In this document: positions 36,951 to 46,545 of the stretch, piece by piece | How positions within the stretch are numbered: the first letter of the stretch is position 1 | How the letters are laid out: each line of letters starts with the position of its first letter | Origin: Erwinia amylovora | GTDB taxonomy: Bacteria; Pseudomonadota; Gammaproteobacteria; Enterobacterales; Enterobacteriaceae | DNA: 64,000 nt | Direction of reading: 5' to 3' | Assembly (NCBI RefSeq): GCF_017161565.1 | Contig: NZ_CP066796.1 | Location: 2,728,001-2,792,000 of the forward strand | Made by a program: the position numbers and the translations under genes | The notes under the pieces: model-generated | Databases searched by the model: none | Seen by the model: the letters and a program-made list of their open reading frames with translations, nothing else | What the model was told of the DNA's origin: nothing

Positions 36951-37066
36951 AGCATCGGGCGTTATTACGCTGAATTAGCTGAACCGCCGCACGTTGACCA
37001 GGCCAATGCCGGGGGATAAAAACCTCTAAAATAGCGTACTTTTTCAGGTTAGGGACGGGTACAGAA

Positions 37067-37636
37067 ATGAACAGGTTTAACCCCGGTTATTTTACTGAGG
37101 ATGAGCTAAGAGACTTTGGCATTGCATCGGTAGGCGTCAATGTGCGCGTAGCACGCAACTGCACCATCATTGGACTGGCTAATATCAGCATTGGCGACAA
37201 CGTCAGGATTGATGGATATTCCACCATAACTGCCAGCGGGGAAGGTTTTTTCAAGCTGGGTTCTTACATTCATCTTGGTGGTCATAGCACCATTCTGGCC
37301 ACTGGGGGCGTGGTGATGGATGACTTCACCTGCATATCGCACGGCGTAAGGATCTACACCACCAGTGATGATTACAGCGGTGAGTTTATGACCAACCCGA
37401 CCGTGCCTGCATACCTGACTCGCGTCACCTGCGAGACAATTACGCTTAGCCGACATGTGATTGTCGGTTCACAATCCACTATTTTGCCGGGTGTGCATCT
37501 TGCCGAAGGGACTGCCGTGGGTGCCAACTCGTTAGTCAGTCACCATACGCAGCCCTGGTCGATCTACGGCGGATCACCGGCTAAAAAAATCAAAGACCGT
37601 AAACGTAATCCGCTTACCCTTGAGAAACGGCTTTAG
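37067..37636 (+). CDS. Left-handed beta-helix acyltransferase (hexapeptide family)
   Basis: 189 residues built of hexapeptide repeats (TIIGLANISIGDNVRIDGYSTI, YIHLGGHSTILATGGVVMDDFTCISHGVRI in parts). It ends with ILPGVHLAEGTAVGANSLVSHHTQPWSIYGGSPAKKIKDR (in parts), typical of WbbJ-like sugar O- or N-acetyltransferases. His residues (ISHGVRI, SHHTQP) could be catalytic. It is convergent with the VioA-like gene and close to the glycosyltransferase gene, so acylation of the flagellin sugar is a reasonable guess. VioB in E. coli O7 is of a different hexapeptide subfamily, so I give no symbol. Confidence 0.85.
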   Translation: MNRFNPGYFTEDELRDFGIASVGVNVRVARNCTIIGLANISIGDNVRIDGYSTITASGEGFFKLGSYIHLGGHSTILATGGVVMDDFTCISHGVRIYTTSDDYSGEFMTNPTVPAYLTRVTCETITLSRHVIVGSQSTILPGVHLAEGTAVGANSLVSHHTQPWSIYGGSPAKKIKDRKRNPLTLEKRL

Positions 37637-37639
37637 CCT

Positions 37640-37672
37640 GTGACCGCCCGACGGCGGTTCAACCGCCGGTGG
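37640..37672. terminator. Palindrome between convergent acyltransferase and vioA-like genes
   Basis: GGCGGTTCAACCGCC with further pairing potential (ACCGCC...GGCGGT) fills the 37-base gap between two convergent genes. There is no T-run, so a terminator role is uncertain. Confidence 0.4.
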
Positions 37673-37673
37673 A

Positions 37674-38798
37674 TCACGCGTTGTCCGAGTGATAACGAAT
37701 AATCTGCACAATGTGCGCAATCGTCTTCTCTTCCAGCCCCGGATAAAGCGGCAGACAGATAACCCTACCGGCCGCCCGCTGCGCATTTAGCAGGTTATCC
37801 ACCTGTGCGCCTGGCGCATCCTTATACATATGAAAATGGCTGATCAGCGGGTAAAAATAGCGACGTGAAATAATGTTCTGTGCGGTCAGCGCCTGGTACA
37901 ACTGGTCGCGGCTGATTGCATATTCCGCTTCAACCACGATAGGGAAATAGGCATAGTTCCATTTCATGCCGGCGGGGATATCAGGCACGGATATGCCGCC
38001 GATCCGCGCCAGCCCCTGCCGGTACAGCTGGTCGCTGGCGGCGCGCTGGGCGATGGCGCCGTCAATATGCTTAAGCTGTAACAGCCCGTAAGCCGCCTGC
38101 AATTCATTCATTTTGCCGTTGATGCCCGCTGCCACCACGGTGGTTTCATCAGCAATGCCAAAATTTTTCAGCAGGTCGATACGGCGCTTCATGCTGGCGT
38201 CATGACTGATAATTGCCCCGCCCTCAATGGTGTTGAACACCTTGGTGGCATGGAAACTGACGACGGAGAGATCGCCCTCCAGCAGCACGCTGCGCCCGTG
38301 TTGCTGCACGCCGAAAGCGTGGGCGGCATCGTATATCACCTTAAGACCATAGAGATCGGCTATCTGACGGATACGTGCCGTGTTGCAGGGAACGCCATAG
38401 CAGTGCACCGGCATAATCGCCGTGGTACGCGCGGTAATGGCCTGCTCCAGCTTTTCCGCATCGAGATTAAAACCGTCCGCCTCGGTATCGACAAACACCG
38501 GGGTCAGACCGTTCCACAGCAGTGAATGCGCGGTGGCAACGAATGAATAGGGCGTGGTCAGCACTTCCCCACTGATGCGCAACGCCTGCAGTGCGGTTAG
38601 CAATGCCATGGTGCCGTTGGAAAACAGGCTGATATGCTGTACGCCGAGATATTCCGCCAGCGCCTGCTCCAGCTGCTGGTGACAGGGGCCGTTATTGGTT
38701 AACTGCTGGTTATGCCAGATTTGCTCCAGGTAGGGAATAAACTCCTCCAGCGGTGGCATCAACGGGCGGGTAACGTAGATTTTTTTATCAGATTGCAT
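37674..38798 (-). CDS. vioA: VioA-like dTDP-4-keto-6-deoxyglucose aminotransferase
   Basis: PLP-dependent DegT/DnrJ/EryC1-family aminotransferase. From the ATG at 38798 it has 374 residues; the 28-codon open extension lies inside the upstream gene. It reads like E. coli O7 VioA, which makes dTDP-viosamine (dTDP-4-amino-4,6-dideoxyglucose). Matching parts are PPLEEFIPYLEQIW, LTNNGPCHQQLEQAL, GEVLTTPYSFVATAHSLLWNGLTPVFVD and IMPVHCYGVPC. The PLP lysine lies in SFHATKVFNTIEGGA, followed by GINGKMNELQAAYGLLQLKHID. It overlaps the end of the glycosyltransferase gene by 11 bases. Viosamine derivatives occur on Pseudomonas syringae flagellin, which supports a flagellin role. Confidence 0.87.
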   Translation of the reverse strand: MQSDKKIYVTRPLMPPLEEFIPYLEQIWHNQQLTNNGPCHQQLEQALAEYLGVQHISLFSNGTMALLTALQALRISGEVLTTPYSFVATAHSLLWNGLTPVFVDTEADGFNLDAEKLEQAITARTTAIMPVHCYGVPCNTARIRQIADLYGLKVIYDAAHAFGVQQHGRSVLLEGDLSVVSFHATKVFNTIEGGAIISHDASMKRRIDLLKNFGIADETTVVAAGINGKMNELQAAYGLLQLKHIDGAIAQRAASDQLYRQGLARIGGISVPDIPAGMKWNYAYFPIVVEAEYAISRDQLYQALTAQNIISRRYFYPLISHFHMYKDAPGAQVDNLLNAQRAAGRVICLPLYPGLEEKTIAHIVQIIRYHSDNA

Positions 38799-41700
38799 GT
38801 GGCTTATCCCGGCGGTGCGCATCGGCAATAAACAGCGGCGCGGGCGGCTGCCCGGCAAGATGGCGCTGCCAGACGGCATCAATCATCTGCTCAAAATAGT
38901 ACGCGTTGTGACTGTGTGCCTGCTCACGCTGCGCAATACGCGCTCTCATTGACTGGCGAATGGCATCAAGCTCCTGATAGCGCGAGTTCCAGGCGATCAC
39001 CTTTTGCGCATACTCATCCAGGCTATTACAGACAAACTCATCGAGATTAAGGGTTTTCATCGCCATTGCCGTGGTGCGCGAGACGGCGGAACCTTCGATG
39101 GCGGTGATCAGCGGCACGCCCATCCAGATGGCGTGCTGCGCCGTGGTGCCCGCCGAGTAAGGATGGCTGTCCAGCAGGATATCGACCTCATGATGCATTG
39201 CCATGTAACCGGCAAAATTCTGTTTGCTACGGAACACCAGCTGTGGCGGCTGTACGCCGCGCCGGGTCATTTCCGCCAGATAATGATCGCTCATCTGCTG
39301 GTCGGCCATATGACCAAACAGCAGACGGGCATCCGGCAGCGCCAGCAGGATTTTTGCCCAGCAGTCAAGCATTGCCGCAGTCAGTTTTTGCGGACGGTTG
39401 AAGTTGCCCAGCGTCAGGTAGCCGTTTTTTAGTGCGGGTAACGGGTTGATTTCGGGCGCACTGGCGTGATACTCAAACAGTTTCGCTGAAGGCAGAGAAA
39501 CCAGTTTTTCACTGAAGATGCCGTCCAGCTCGCCGGGTTCTGCCATACCGTGATAAATAATGTAGTAATCCATCTCCTGCAGGCCGGTGGTGCCGACAAA
39601 GCCAATCCACGACATCTGTATCGGAGCCGGCTTCAGCGCAAAGCTCAACAGCCGGTTACCGTTGGTAAAGCCCGACAGGTCGATCAATACATCAATGCCG
39701 TCTTCGCTGATCTGACGCGCCAGCTCCACGGCATTCAGAGCGGCAACGTGGCGGAAGACGGTGGCAGAAGACTGATAACCTTTGCTTACCGCATCCTGTT
39801 TGCCCGTGGCATAGGCATAAAGTTCATAGCGATCGCGGTTGAGGGTTTTCCATACCGGCCAGAAAAAATGATGCACCGGATGCGAATTCAAATCCCCGGA
39901 GACAAAACCAATGCGTATTTTCTCGCGCTCACCGCGCGGCTGCGGCTGCCTGCTTGTCGGCATCACGGCGCGCGCCCAGCGGTGGGCTAACTGACCGAAT
40001 TCGCGGTGGGCAAGGAATTTTTCCTCTGCCGTCAGCACCGCATCGTGCGACAGGATAAACAGATACATCGCTTGGGCATTCGCCCGGCAGATGGCCGATA
40101 ACTGCCCCTTCAGCGCCTTCTGGCATAACGCTTTAGCCTCTTCCAGCCGCCCGGTATGACTGTACACCGTCGCCATACGCAACATATTGACGGCGTTGGC
40201 CGCATCACGCTGTATCGCGTTCTGCAGGCAGCGCTCTTCCCGCGCCAGGTCGTGCGCCATATTGTACATACCGGAGAGTTTCAGCCACAGTTCGCTATTT
40301 CTATCGTCCTGCTTTAGCAGATGCTGGAACAGAATTTTTGCCAGCGGTAACATGCTGTCCTGACCGGAGGCGATGGACGCCAGCAGATTGATCGCCGGCT
40401 GGCAATCGCCGTCGAGACTGAGCCTTTTCGTCGCCAGAGTTAATGCCATTGCGTTGTCGCCGCACTTGTGAAAAGTGGTTGCCGCCAGCAGCAGGAATTT
40501 GCCATCGTCCGCGTGTTCTGCCAGCAGCGCGGCAATGATTTCTTTAGCCTGAGTCATACAGCCCGCATTGAGCAACTCTTCGGCTCTGCGCGCCTTTTTA
40601 GCATTCACGCTGCACGCCGGTTTTGCCGAACGTATCACCTGTTGTTGCACACAGGTCAGCATGCCACCCGCGCTTTCGGCGCTGGTCGCCAGCAGATAAG
40701 AACGCATACAGCCATTCAGCAGAGCCTGGTCGCCACAGGAGTAGATACGCTGCCAAAAGCGTGACCAGCTCAGTGCATCCCCGCGGAGCAAACCTTTACC
40801 GGCAAGGGCAAGGGCGAGTTTCGCATCCTGTTCATTTTCAATGGTCAGCCCGCGTAGCCAGAGCGCATGCTCCTGCTGCTTAAAGGCCAGACGCTCTCCC
40901 CACCAGTTGGTGCGTGCGCACAGGGCCGCAGCGCCTGCTTCGGCCTCGCTGTAGGCGCAGATCGGCTGCAACGCTTGCGCTGCGGCACTGTTGTAGGGTG
41001 AGGGCGTGCTGCTCAGATACAGCGAAGGCGGTTTATTAAGAAACAGCCTTTGCAAGGCCGCCAGTATGACTTCGCGATGATCGTCAGGACTTTCCGGCTC
41101 CAGGGTTAACCGGATTATCTGCTGCGTGCTCAGGCTGCGCGGCCAGGCGGCACTTAGCCAGTCAAGAATGCATCGGATCGCCGGATGACTGGCATCCACT
41201 TTTTCGCCATAGCGGGTAATGCGCACCTGTTCTTCATCCCCCGGCACACAGCTGGCCGCCCAGTGCATAGTTGCCAGCTGATTAAGGTCAGGTTTATCGC
41301 TAAAGCTCTGCGCTGATTTCTGTGCCACCAGCAGGCTGAAACGCTCGCTGCGCATGACGGCAAAATCAAGGTACTGCCGCAGCTGTAAAGGGTCGCTGAC
41401 CGGGGCAACGGCCTGTTGCAGCATGGCAACCTTTTCGCCATAGTACTCCGCCATCTCGTACTGTGGCACCACGTCCCCCAGCAGCTGCAGCTGTTCCGCA
41501 TTTACGCGCACGGCAAAGTCGCCGATCAGGCAGGTATCCTGATTGTCTTCAAGGTACTGGCCCAGTAGTTCGGCGTCGGTTAGTAACAGCGCCGCACCCG
41601 CAGCCTGCTTCAGCAGGCCGTCAGCCTTACTCATTTCAATGAATGACAGCATTCCCCTGGCGCTGGCCAGCCACTCCTGTTCCGTCTGTGCAGAGCGGCA

Positions 41701-42171
41701 GTGGTAAGCAATCGCCTGGCGCAGCTGCTGCTGCGTACGCGCTCCCGGCTGGGTGCTCCAGCACAGGGCGATAATGCCATTCGGGCCTAGCTGGCGCTGG
41801 CACCAGTTAATTAGCGCGCGGCGGGCGTGGGCGTCCAGCATGTTGTATATGGACGGGATAATAATATAATCGAATTTCCCCACCTCAATGGATAACAGGT
41901 CCTGCAATCCCAGGCAGTAAAAGTGCAGATTGCTCAGTGCGGCTTCCTGCGCCTGGCGTACTCCTTCAGCAATGCGTCCGGCATCAATATCAATACCCAC
42001 GCAGATACTTTGCGGATAAGCCGCTGCATGACGGAGTAAATTGCCGCCAGCCGCGCAGCCAACTTCTAACACAGAGGCCGTGCTGATATCCGCGCTGGTA
42101 AAACGATACAGGCACGCGGCCGAGGCGATGGCAGCCGGGGAATAATGCCAGGAAGCATATAAAGTATTCAC
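38788..42171 (-). CDS. Fused methyltransferase, TPR and GT41 (O-GlcNAc transferase-like) glycosyltransferase
   Basis: 1127 residues. An N-terminal SAM-dependent methyltransferase has motif I VLEVGCAAGGNL at about 34-45 and motif IV DYIIIPSIYNML. A methyltransferase-regulatory-like region follows (about 200-400). A helical part with TPR-like repeats (about 520-735, for example LLLAATTFHKCGDNAMAL, WLKLSGMYNMAHDLAREERCL, MATVYSHTGRLEEAKAL) comes next. A C-terminal GT41 domain from about 750 has IGFVSGDLNSHPVHHF, DLSGFTNGNR, QMSWIGFVGTTGLQEMDY, GNFNRPQKL and LLDSHPYSAGTTAQHAIWMGVPLIT. These are counterparts of the O-GlcNAc transferase catalytic blocks. Such proteins modify flagellin Ser/Thr in several bacteria. 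It forms an operon with vioA next to the flagellar genes. Confidence 0.88.
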   Translation of the reverse strand: MNTLYASWHYSPAAIASAACLYRFTSADISTASVLEVGCAAGGNLLRHAAAYPQSICVGIDIDAGRIAEGVRQAQEAALSNLHFYCLGLQDLLSIEVGKFDYIIIPSIYNMLDAHARRALINWCQRQLGPNGIIALCWSTQPGARTQQQLRQAIAYHCRSAQTEQEWLASARGMLSFIEMSKADGLLKQAAGAALLLTDAELLGQYLEDNQDTCLIGDFAVRVNAEQLQLLGDVVPQYEMAEYYGEKVAMLQQAVAPVSDPLQLRQYLDFAVMRSERFSLLVAQKSAQSFSDKPDLNQLATMHWAASCVPGDEEQVRITRYGEKVDASHPAIRCILDWLSAAWPRSLSTQQIIRLTLEPESPDDHREVILAALQRLFLNKPPSLYLSSTPSPYNSAAAQALQPICAYSEAEAGAAALCARTNWWGERLAFKQQEHALWLRGLTIENEQDAKLALALAGKGLLRGDALSWSRFWQRIYSCGDQALLNGCMRSYLLATSAESAGGMLTCVQQQVIRSAKPACSVNAKKARRAEELLNAGCMTQAKEIIAALLAEHADDGKFLLLAATTFHKCGDNAMALTLATKRLSLDGDCQPAINLLASIASGQDSMLPLAKILFQHLLKQDDRNSELWLKLSGMYNMAHDLAREERCLQNAIQRDAANAVNMLRMATVYSHTGRLEEAKALCQKALKGQLSAICRANAQAMYLFILSHDAVLTAEEKFLAHREFGQLAHRWARAVMPTSRQPQPRGEREKIRIGFVSGDLNSHPVHHFFWPVWKTLNRDRYELYAYATGKQDAVSKGYQSSATVFRHVAALNAVELARQISEDGIDVLIDLSGFTNGNRLLSFALKPAPIQMSWIGFVGTTGLQEMDYYIIYHGMAEPGELDGIFSEKLVSLPSAKLFEYHASAPEINPLPALKNGYLTLGNFNRPQKLTAAMLDCWAKILLALPDARLLFGHMADQQMSDHYLAEMTRRGVQPPQLVFRSKQNFAGYMAMHHEVDILLDSHPYSAGTTAQHAIWMGVPLITAIEGSAVSRTTAMAMKTLNLDEFVCNSLDEYAQKVIAWNSRYQELDAIRQSMRARIAQREQAHSHNAYYFEQMIDAVWQRHLAGQPPAPLFIADAHRRDKPHAI

Positions 42172-42332
42172 GAGGGATCCCGATTAATATTTCTCTGGCT
42201 GCGTTCAGCCGCGATGAATGCCTTGCGGCTGATAAAGAAATGGAATTAATTGTGGTTATTCTAACACCCGCAGTAACCGGGCTAATTACTAATAAGCAGA
42301 CACAAATAGCAATAATTAAGGGGTTATATTGT

Positions 42333-43112
42333 TCAGGCCAGCGCCGATATCAGCGCGGCAAGGTTGTCAAATACGGTGGCCATCAGTTTTTCGATGAAAG
42401 GTGCCAGCGTTTGCGAAATAAGCGACAGTGCTACCATGCCTACGGTGAGCGTTAACGGAAAGCCAATAACAAATATGGAGAGCTGCGGGGTCAGGCGGTT
42501 CAGTAATCCCAGGGTAAAGTTAATGCACAGCAACAGCGAAATAATTGGCAGCCCCAGCATCAGCCCTTCGCGGAACACCAGCCCGGCCTGCTGCACCAGC
42601 AGGAAGAAGCCACCGTTATGCAACGGAGCAGCGTCAACCGGCAGCTGATGAAAACTTTCCGCCAGCAGTGCAATCAGCCACAGATGGCCGTTAAACACCA
42701 GAAACAGCAGCGTGACCAGCAGATTAAGAAAACGGGCAATCACCGGCACATTACCGGCGTTGGGATCAAAGAAGGTGGCGAAGGACAGCCCCATCTGCAT
42801 ACCGACGATTTCGCCCGCCATACGCACCGCCACAAACAAAAGCTGCATCGACAACCCTAAGGCCGCGCCAATCAGCAGCTGTTTACCTACCGCCCAGACG
42901 CCCTGAAACGAGTAGAGTGCGATATGGCTGTCCGGGATATTGCCGCCAAGCAGTACAGCTATCAGCAGCGCCAGCCCAACGCGCACGCGGGTATTGACGC
43001 CCTTTTCACTAAACACCGGGGCCACGGTCAGCAGCGCGGCAATGCGCACCATCACCAGGAAGTAGTGACCGAGCTGATCGTATATCTGCGGCAGCGGAAG
43101 GGAGAAAGCCAT
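42333..43112 (-). CDS. fliR: Flagellar export apparatus protein FliR
   Basis: Membrane component of the export gate with FliP and FliQ. 259 residues, with six hydrophobic segments. Conserved parts are YFLVMVRIAALLTVAPVF, VGLALLIAVLLGGNIP and GLLNRLTPQLSIFVIGFPLTLTVGM. It ends the fliFGHIJKLMNOPQR series, and its first base overlaps the fliQ stop. Confidence 0.97.
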   Translation of the reverse strand: MAFSLPLPQIYDQLGHYFLVMVRIAALLTVAPVFSEKGVNTRVRVGLALLIAVLLGGNIPDSHIALYSFQGVWAVGKQLLIGAALGLSMQLLFVAVRMAGEIVGMQMGLSFATFFDPNAGNVPVIARFLNLLVTLLFLVFNGHLWLIALLAESFHQLPVDAAPLHNGGFFLLVQQAGLVFREGLMLGLPIISLLLCINFTLGLLNRLTPQLSIFVIGFPLTLTVGMVALSLISQTLAPFIEKLMATVFDNLAALISALA

Positions 43113-43381
43113 CAGCCAATAACAAACGGAATGTTGGTGAGCGTCAAACGGGTATATTCAATGAAATTGCGCATCATCCACGGCCCCAGCACCACCGCCA
43201 CCCCGATAATCACCAGAATTTTCGGGATGAAGGTCATGGTCATTTCGTTAATCTGCGTGGCGGCCTGCAGAATACTGATAATCAGGCCGGTGGCGAGTGC
43301 CGCCAGCAGCAGCGGCCCGGCCACCATCAGGCCGAGTTTAATCGCCTGGATGCCGAGGCTCATTACGCTTTCAGGTGTCAT
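43112..43381 (-). CDS. fliQ: Flagellar export apparatus protein FliQ
   Basis: Two-helix export gate protein. From the ATG at 43381 it has 89 residues, as in E. coli: MTPESVMSLGIQAIKLGL, PLLLAALATGLIISILQAATQINEMTMTFIPKILV (in parts). A TTG directly upstream is in frame but unnecessary. It lies between fliP and fliR. Confidence 0.97.
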   Translation of the reverse strand: MTPESVMSLGIQAIKLGLMVAGPLLLAALATGLIISILQAATQINEMTMTFIPKILVIIGVAVVLGPWMMRNFIEYTRLTLTNIPFVIG

Positions 43382-43390
43382 CAAGGTTAC

Positions 43391-44134
43391 CTAACTGTAG
43401 AAACTCTGTGCCAGCGAACCCATCAGCAGCTGCCAGCCGTCGACCAGCACGAACAGCATCAGTTTGAAAGGCAAGGCGATAGTCGCCGGAGGCACCATCA
43501 TCATCCCGAGCGCCATCAGAATACTGGCAACCACCAGGTCAATAATCAGAAACGGAATAAAGATAGTAAAACCAATCTGGAAGGCGGTTTTCAGTTCGCT
43601 GGTGACAAAGGCCGGCACCAGAATGCCGAGCGGTACCTCTTCCGGTCCTTTAAATTCACCGGCTTTGGCCATTTGCGCAAACATCGCCAAATCATTTTCC
43701 CGCGTCTGGTCCAGCATAAAGGCACGCAGCGGCTTAACGCCCTGCTCCAGAGCGACTTCCATGGTGATTTTGTCTTCCTGCAGCGGCTGCCAGGCCTGCT
43801 CGTATATCTGATTGAATACCGGCGACATCACGTAGAAAGTAAGGAACAGCGCCAGGCCAACCAGTACCTGATTGGGCGGAGACGTTGGCGTTCCCAGGGC
43901 ATTGCGCATCAGTCCCAGCACAATAATGATGCGGGTAAAGCCGGTCATCATCAGTAATATTGCGGGTAAAAAGGTCAGCGAGCTAAGCAGTACCAGCGTT
44001 TGCACCGGCAACGTCCAGCCGCCATTGCCCTGCGGGCTGGCCAGGGTGATATCGCTGTTGGCCGCCAGCGCGCCAACCGCTGGCAGCATGCCCGCGATCA
44101 GCAACAGCGTGCGCAACACGGTACGGGGCTTCAT
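43391..44134 (-). CDS. fliP: Flagellar export apparatus protein FliP
   Basis: Core of the export gate. 247 residues, with a cleavable signal ([21 protein letters not shown]) and the conserved [49 protein letters not shown] (in parts). [28 protein letters not shown] follows later. It overlaps fliO by four bases. Confidence 0.98.
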   Translation of the reverse strand: MKPRTVLRTLLLIAGMLPAVGALAANSDITLASPQGNGGWTLPVQTLVLLSSLTFLPAILLMMTGFTRIIIVLGLMRNALGTPTSPPNQVLVGLALFLTFYVMSPVFNQIYEQAWQPLQEDKITMEVALEQGVKPLRAFMLDQTRENDLAMFAQMAKAGEFKGPEEVPLGILVPAFVTSELKTAFQIGFTIFIPFLIIDLVVASILMALGMMMVPPATIALPFKLMLFVLVDGWQLLMGSLAQSFYS

Positions 44135-44535
44135 CGGTCCCCCCCTTTGCCATATTTGTGTCGCAGTTTGCTCAGTAACGCCGGGAAATCAGCGACTGGC
44201 CTCGCCTGCATCTCCGGTTCTGCATCAGCGGGTTTTTCCATGCGGTCAAGACAGGCGATCTGCGTTGCCGTCACCCCCAACACCAGACGACGGTCCTCGA
44301 CGTCAATCACCACCACCCGCTCGCGTGTGCCAAGCGATTTAGTGGCCACCACGGTTATCAGGCTGTTACCGTCATTAAAGCGGCGGGTAATACCGCTGCG
44401 ACGGGCCAGCCAGGCCAGCGCGACCATAAAAAGAACGATTAACGCCAGCGCGCCAGATACCGTAAGCAGCACGGAATCAGACGCGGGCGGGCCGCCCGTG
44501 GGTACGGAATGAATGATTGACGATGAGGTTTTCAT
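44131..44535 (-). CDS. fliO: Flagellar biosynthesis protein FliO
   Basis: Single-pass membrane protein that helps assemble the FliP ring. 134 residues: a short Ser-rich N-terminus, one membrane helix (about 22-44, [23 protein letters not shown]), then a cytoplasmic domain with [30 protein letters not shown] (in parts). It overlaps fliP by four bases and follows fliN by one base. Confidence 0.94.
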   Translation of the reverse strand: MKTSSSIIHSVPTGGPPASDSVLLTVSGALALIVLFMVALAWLARRSGITRRFNDGNSLITVVATKSLGTRERVVVIDVEDRRLVLGVTATQIACLDRMEKPADAEPEMQARPVADFPALLSKLRHKYGKGGDR

Positions 44536-44909
44536 TATCTGCTCAGGCGATGCATACGCTCAGAAGGGGTAATAATATCGGTGATACGAATACCGAATTT
44601 ATCGGAAACCACTACCACTTCACCCTGAGCAATTAAATAGCCGTTAATCAAAATATCCAGCGGTTCCCCCGCCAAACCATCCAGCGCAACGACCGAACCC
44701 TGACTTAAACGCAGCAGCTCTTTAATGGTCATTTTGGTACGACCCAGCTCCACGGTCATTTTTACCGGGATATCGAGAATTAAATTCAATTCATCAGAAA
44801 TATGTGTTGCGGACATAGCTTGTGTCATTCCCTCTGAGGTCTGTTCGCTCATCGCCTCAGCCCCCAGGTCATTTACAGCTGAACCCGACGAGAGTTTATT
44901 GTCGCTCAT
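44535..44909 (-). CDS. fliN: Flagellar motor switch protein FliN
   Basis: C-ring component. 124 residues with the SpoA domain: LNLILDIPVKMTVELGRTKMTIKELLRLSQGSVVALDGLAGEPLDILINGYLIAQGEVVVV (in parts), ending SERMHRL. The N-terminal 40 residues are variable. Seven bases separate it from fliM. Confidence 0.97.
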   Translation of the reverse strand: MSDNKLSSGSAVNDLGAEAMSEQTSEGMTQAMSATHISDELNLILDIPVKMTVELGRTKMTIKELLRLSQGSVVALDGLAGEPLDILINGYLIAQGEVVVVSDKFGIRITDIITPSERMHRLSR

Positions 44910-44916
44910 GGGGAAA

Positions 44917-45921
44917 TTATTCCTTATTTAACGAATGTAATGCTGAAGGGATCATCTGCTCTACTTTAAGAGCAAATTGATTATTAACTGAACCATATTT
45001 CGCCGTAAATACCGGCACGCCACCGACACTCGCGGCGATCAGCTCTGGCTTATCGAGTGGGATAACATCCCCTTTCTTAAGCTTCATCACGTTTGTCAGA
45101 CGGGTCGGTAAGTCAGGGAACGTCGCCACCAGTTCCAGCTCGGTTTCCCGCATCTGACTGACCAGCAGCCCGCGCCACTGAGTATCTTCCTGGCCGGAGT
45201 TTTCCATCGGCGGGTTACTCAACAGTTCGCGTAACGGTTCGATGGAGCTGAACGGAATGCAAATATTGAACTCACCCTGGTGCGAACCGATTTCGATGAA
45301 AAACGGCGTCGTTACCACCACATCATTCGGCGAAGAAGTAATGTTGGTAAATTTGACCTGAATTTCAGAACGAATATATTCGGTCTTAATTTTGAAAATC
45401 GTGCTCCAGGCAAACTCATACGCTTCCTGCGCCATGGTCAACATGCGATGAATGACCCGCTGTTCCGTTGGGGTAAATTCACGCCCGTCAGCTTTGGTGG
45501 GAAAACGCCCGTCGCCGCCAAATAAATTGTCCACCGCCATGAAGACCACGCCGGGAGAAAAAGCCATCAGCGAGGTGCCGCGCAGCGGATTCAGGTGCAG
45601 CAAATTCAGGTTGGTTGGCACCGGCAGATTGCGGGCGAACTCGTGGTAAGGCTGAATCTTAATATTTCCGGCGGTAATATCCGGGCTGCGACGCAGTAAA
45701 TTAAACAGTCCCATACGAAACTGTCGGGCGAATCTCTCGTTGATAATTTCCAGCGAGTGCAGACGTTCACGGATCACCCGCCGCTGGGTATGCGGGTCAT
45801 AGGGCTGCGCTTCGCGAGCGACAGAACCGGACTGCTCTTCAACCTGACGATCGTCACCGCCGTCGGCGTTAAGCAGATGATCAATTTCAGCCTGGGATAA
45901 AAAATTATCAGACATAGTCAT
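44917..45921 (-). CDS. fliM: Flagellar motor switch protein FliM
   Basis: C-ring protein that binds CheY-P. 334 residues from the ATG at 45921, which overlaps the fliL stop by one base (TAATG). A second ATG at 45915 matches the E. coli start better (MSDNFLSQAEIDHLL), and either may be used. Conserved parts are the CheY-binding LSQAEIDHLLNADG, YDPHTQRRVIRERLHSLEIINERFARQFRMGLFNLLRRSPDI (in parts) and FGGDGRFPTK. A C-terminal SpoA domain ends the protein. Confidence 0.97.
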   Translation of the reverse strand: MTMSDNFLSQAEIDHLLNADGGDDRQVEEQSGSVAREAQPYDPHTQRRVIRERLHSLEIINERFARQFRMGLFNLLRRSPDITAGNIKIQPYHEFARNLPVPTNLNLLHLNPLRGTSLMAFSPGVVFMAVDNLFGGDGRFPTKADGREFTPTEQRVIHRMLTMAQEAYEFAWSTIFKIKTEYIRSEIQVKFTNITSSPNDVVVTTPFFIEIGSHQGEFNICIPFSSIEPLRELLSNPPMENSGQEDTQWRGLLVSQMRETELELVATFPDLPTRLTNVMKLKKGDVIPLDKPELIAASVGGVPVFTAKYGSVNNQFALKVEQMIPSALHSLNKE

Positions 45922-46418
45922 TACCGCAGAATAAATTCATTAAATAACACGTCTGCGACTTTCACCGACTGATTAGCTGCCAGCGGCTTACTCACTTCAT
46001 GTTTAATTTTATCTACCAATAATTGTTTCCCTTCATTGGTGGACAACTCTTCATAGCTTGATTTCGCCAGCAGAATAAGAAGACGGCTGCGATATTCCGG
46101 CAGATATTTTTCTATCGTCAATAATGACTGCTTGTCGGCCATGCGTAATGACAGCCCGATATACAGCACGCGGTCGTTTTCATTTTCTGTCGGCTTTAAA
46201 CTGACGGTGAAAGTGCTTAAGGACTGATATAGCGGATCTGCATCAACCGTTGCCCCTGCTACCGCATTGTGATTAGCTGACTGGCCTGTTGATTTACTCA
46301 TTTCCCAGACGGCATATCCGGCAATACCGCAGGTTGCCATCATCACCAGAAACATGATGGTAAACACAACCGTACGCAACGAGCCGCCGCCAGATGTTTT
46401 TTTAATTTTGTTACTCAT
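45921..46418 (-). CDS. fliL: Flagellar basal body protein FliL
   Basis: Single-pass inner-membrane protein around the stator. 165 residues: one membrane helix near 17-36 (VVFTIMFLVMMATCGIAGYAVW), then a periplasmic stomatin-like domain with FTVSLKPTENENDRVLYIGLSLR (in parts) and the C-terminal VKVADVLFNEFILR. It starts the fliL-fliR block, 127 bases after fliK, so an extra promoter is possible. Confidence 0.95.
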   Translation of the reverse strand: MSNKIKKTSGGGSLRTVVFTIMFLVMMATCGIAGYAVWEMSKSTGQSANHNAVAGATVDADPLYQSLSTFTVSLKPTENENDRVLYIGLSLRMADKQSLLTIEKYLPEYRSRLLILLAKSSYEELSTNEGKQLLVDKIKHEVSKPLAANQSVKVADVLFNEFILR

Positions 46419-46545
46419 TAACTCAATCCTGTAATTAGAACTCGCGTCAGCTTTGATTCAAATCAGATAAGGCGCATATTGTAGACTACTCAAACAGCAG
46501 GCTAATTATGTGATGAGGTTGCATTACCGCAGCTATTTCAGCACA

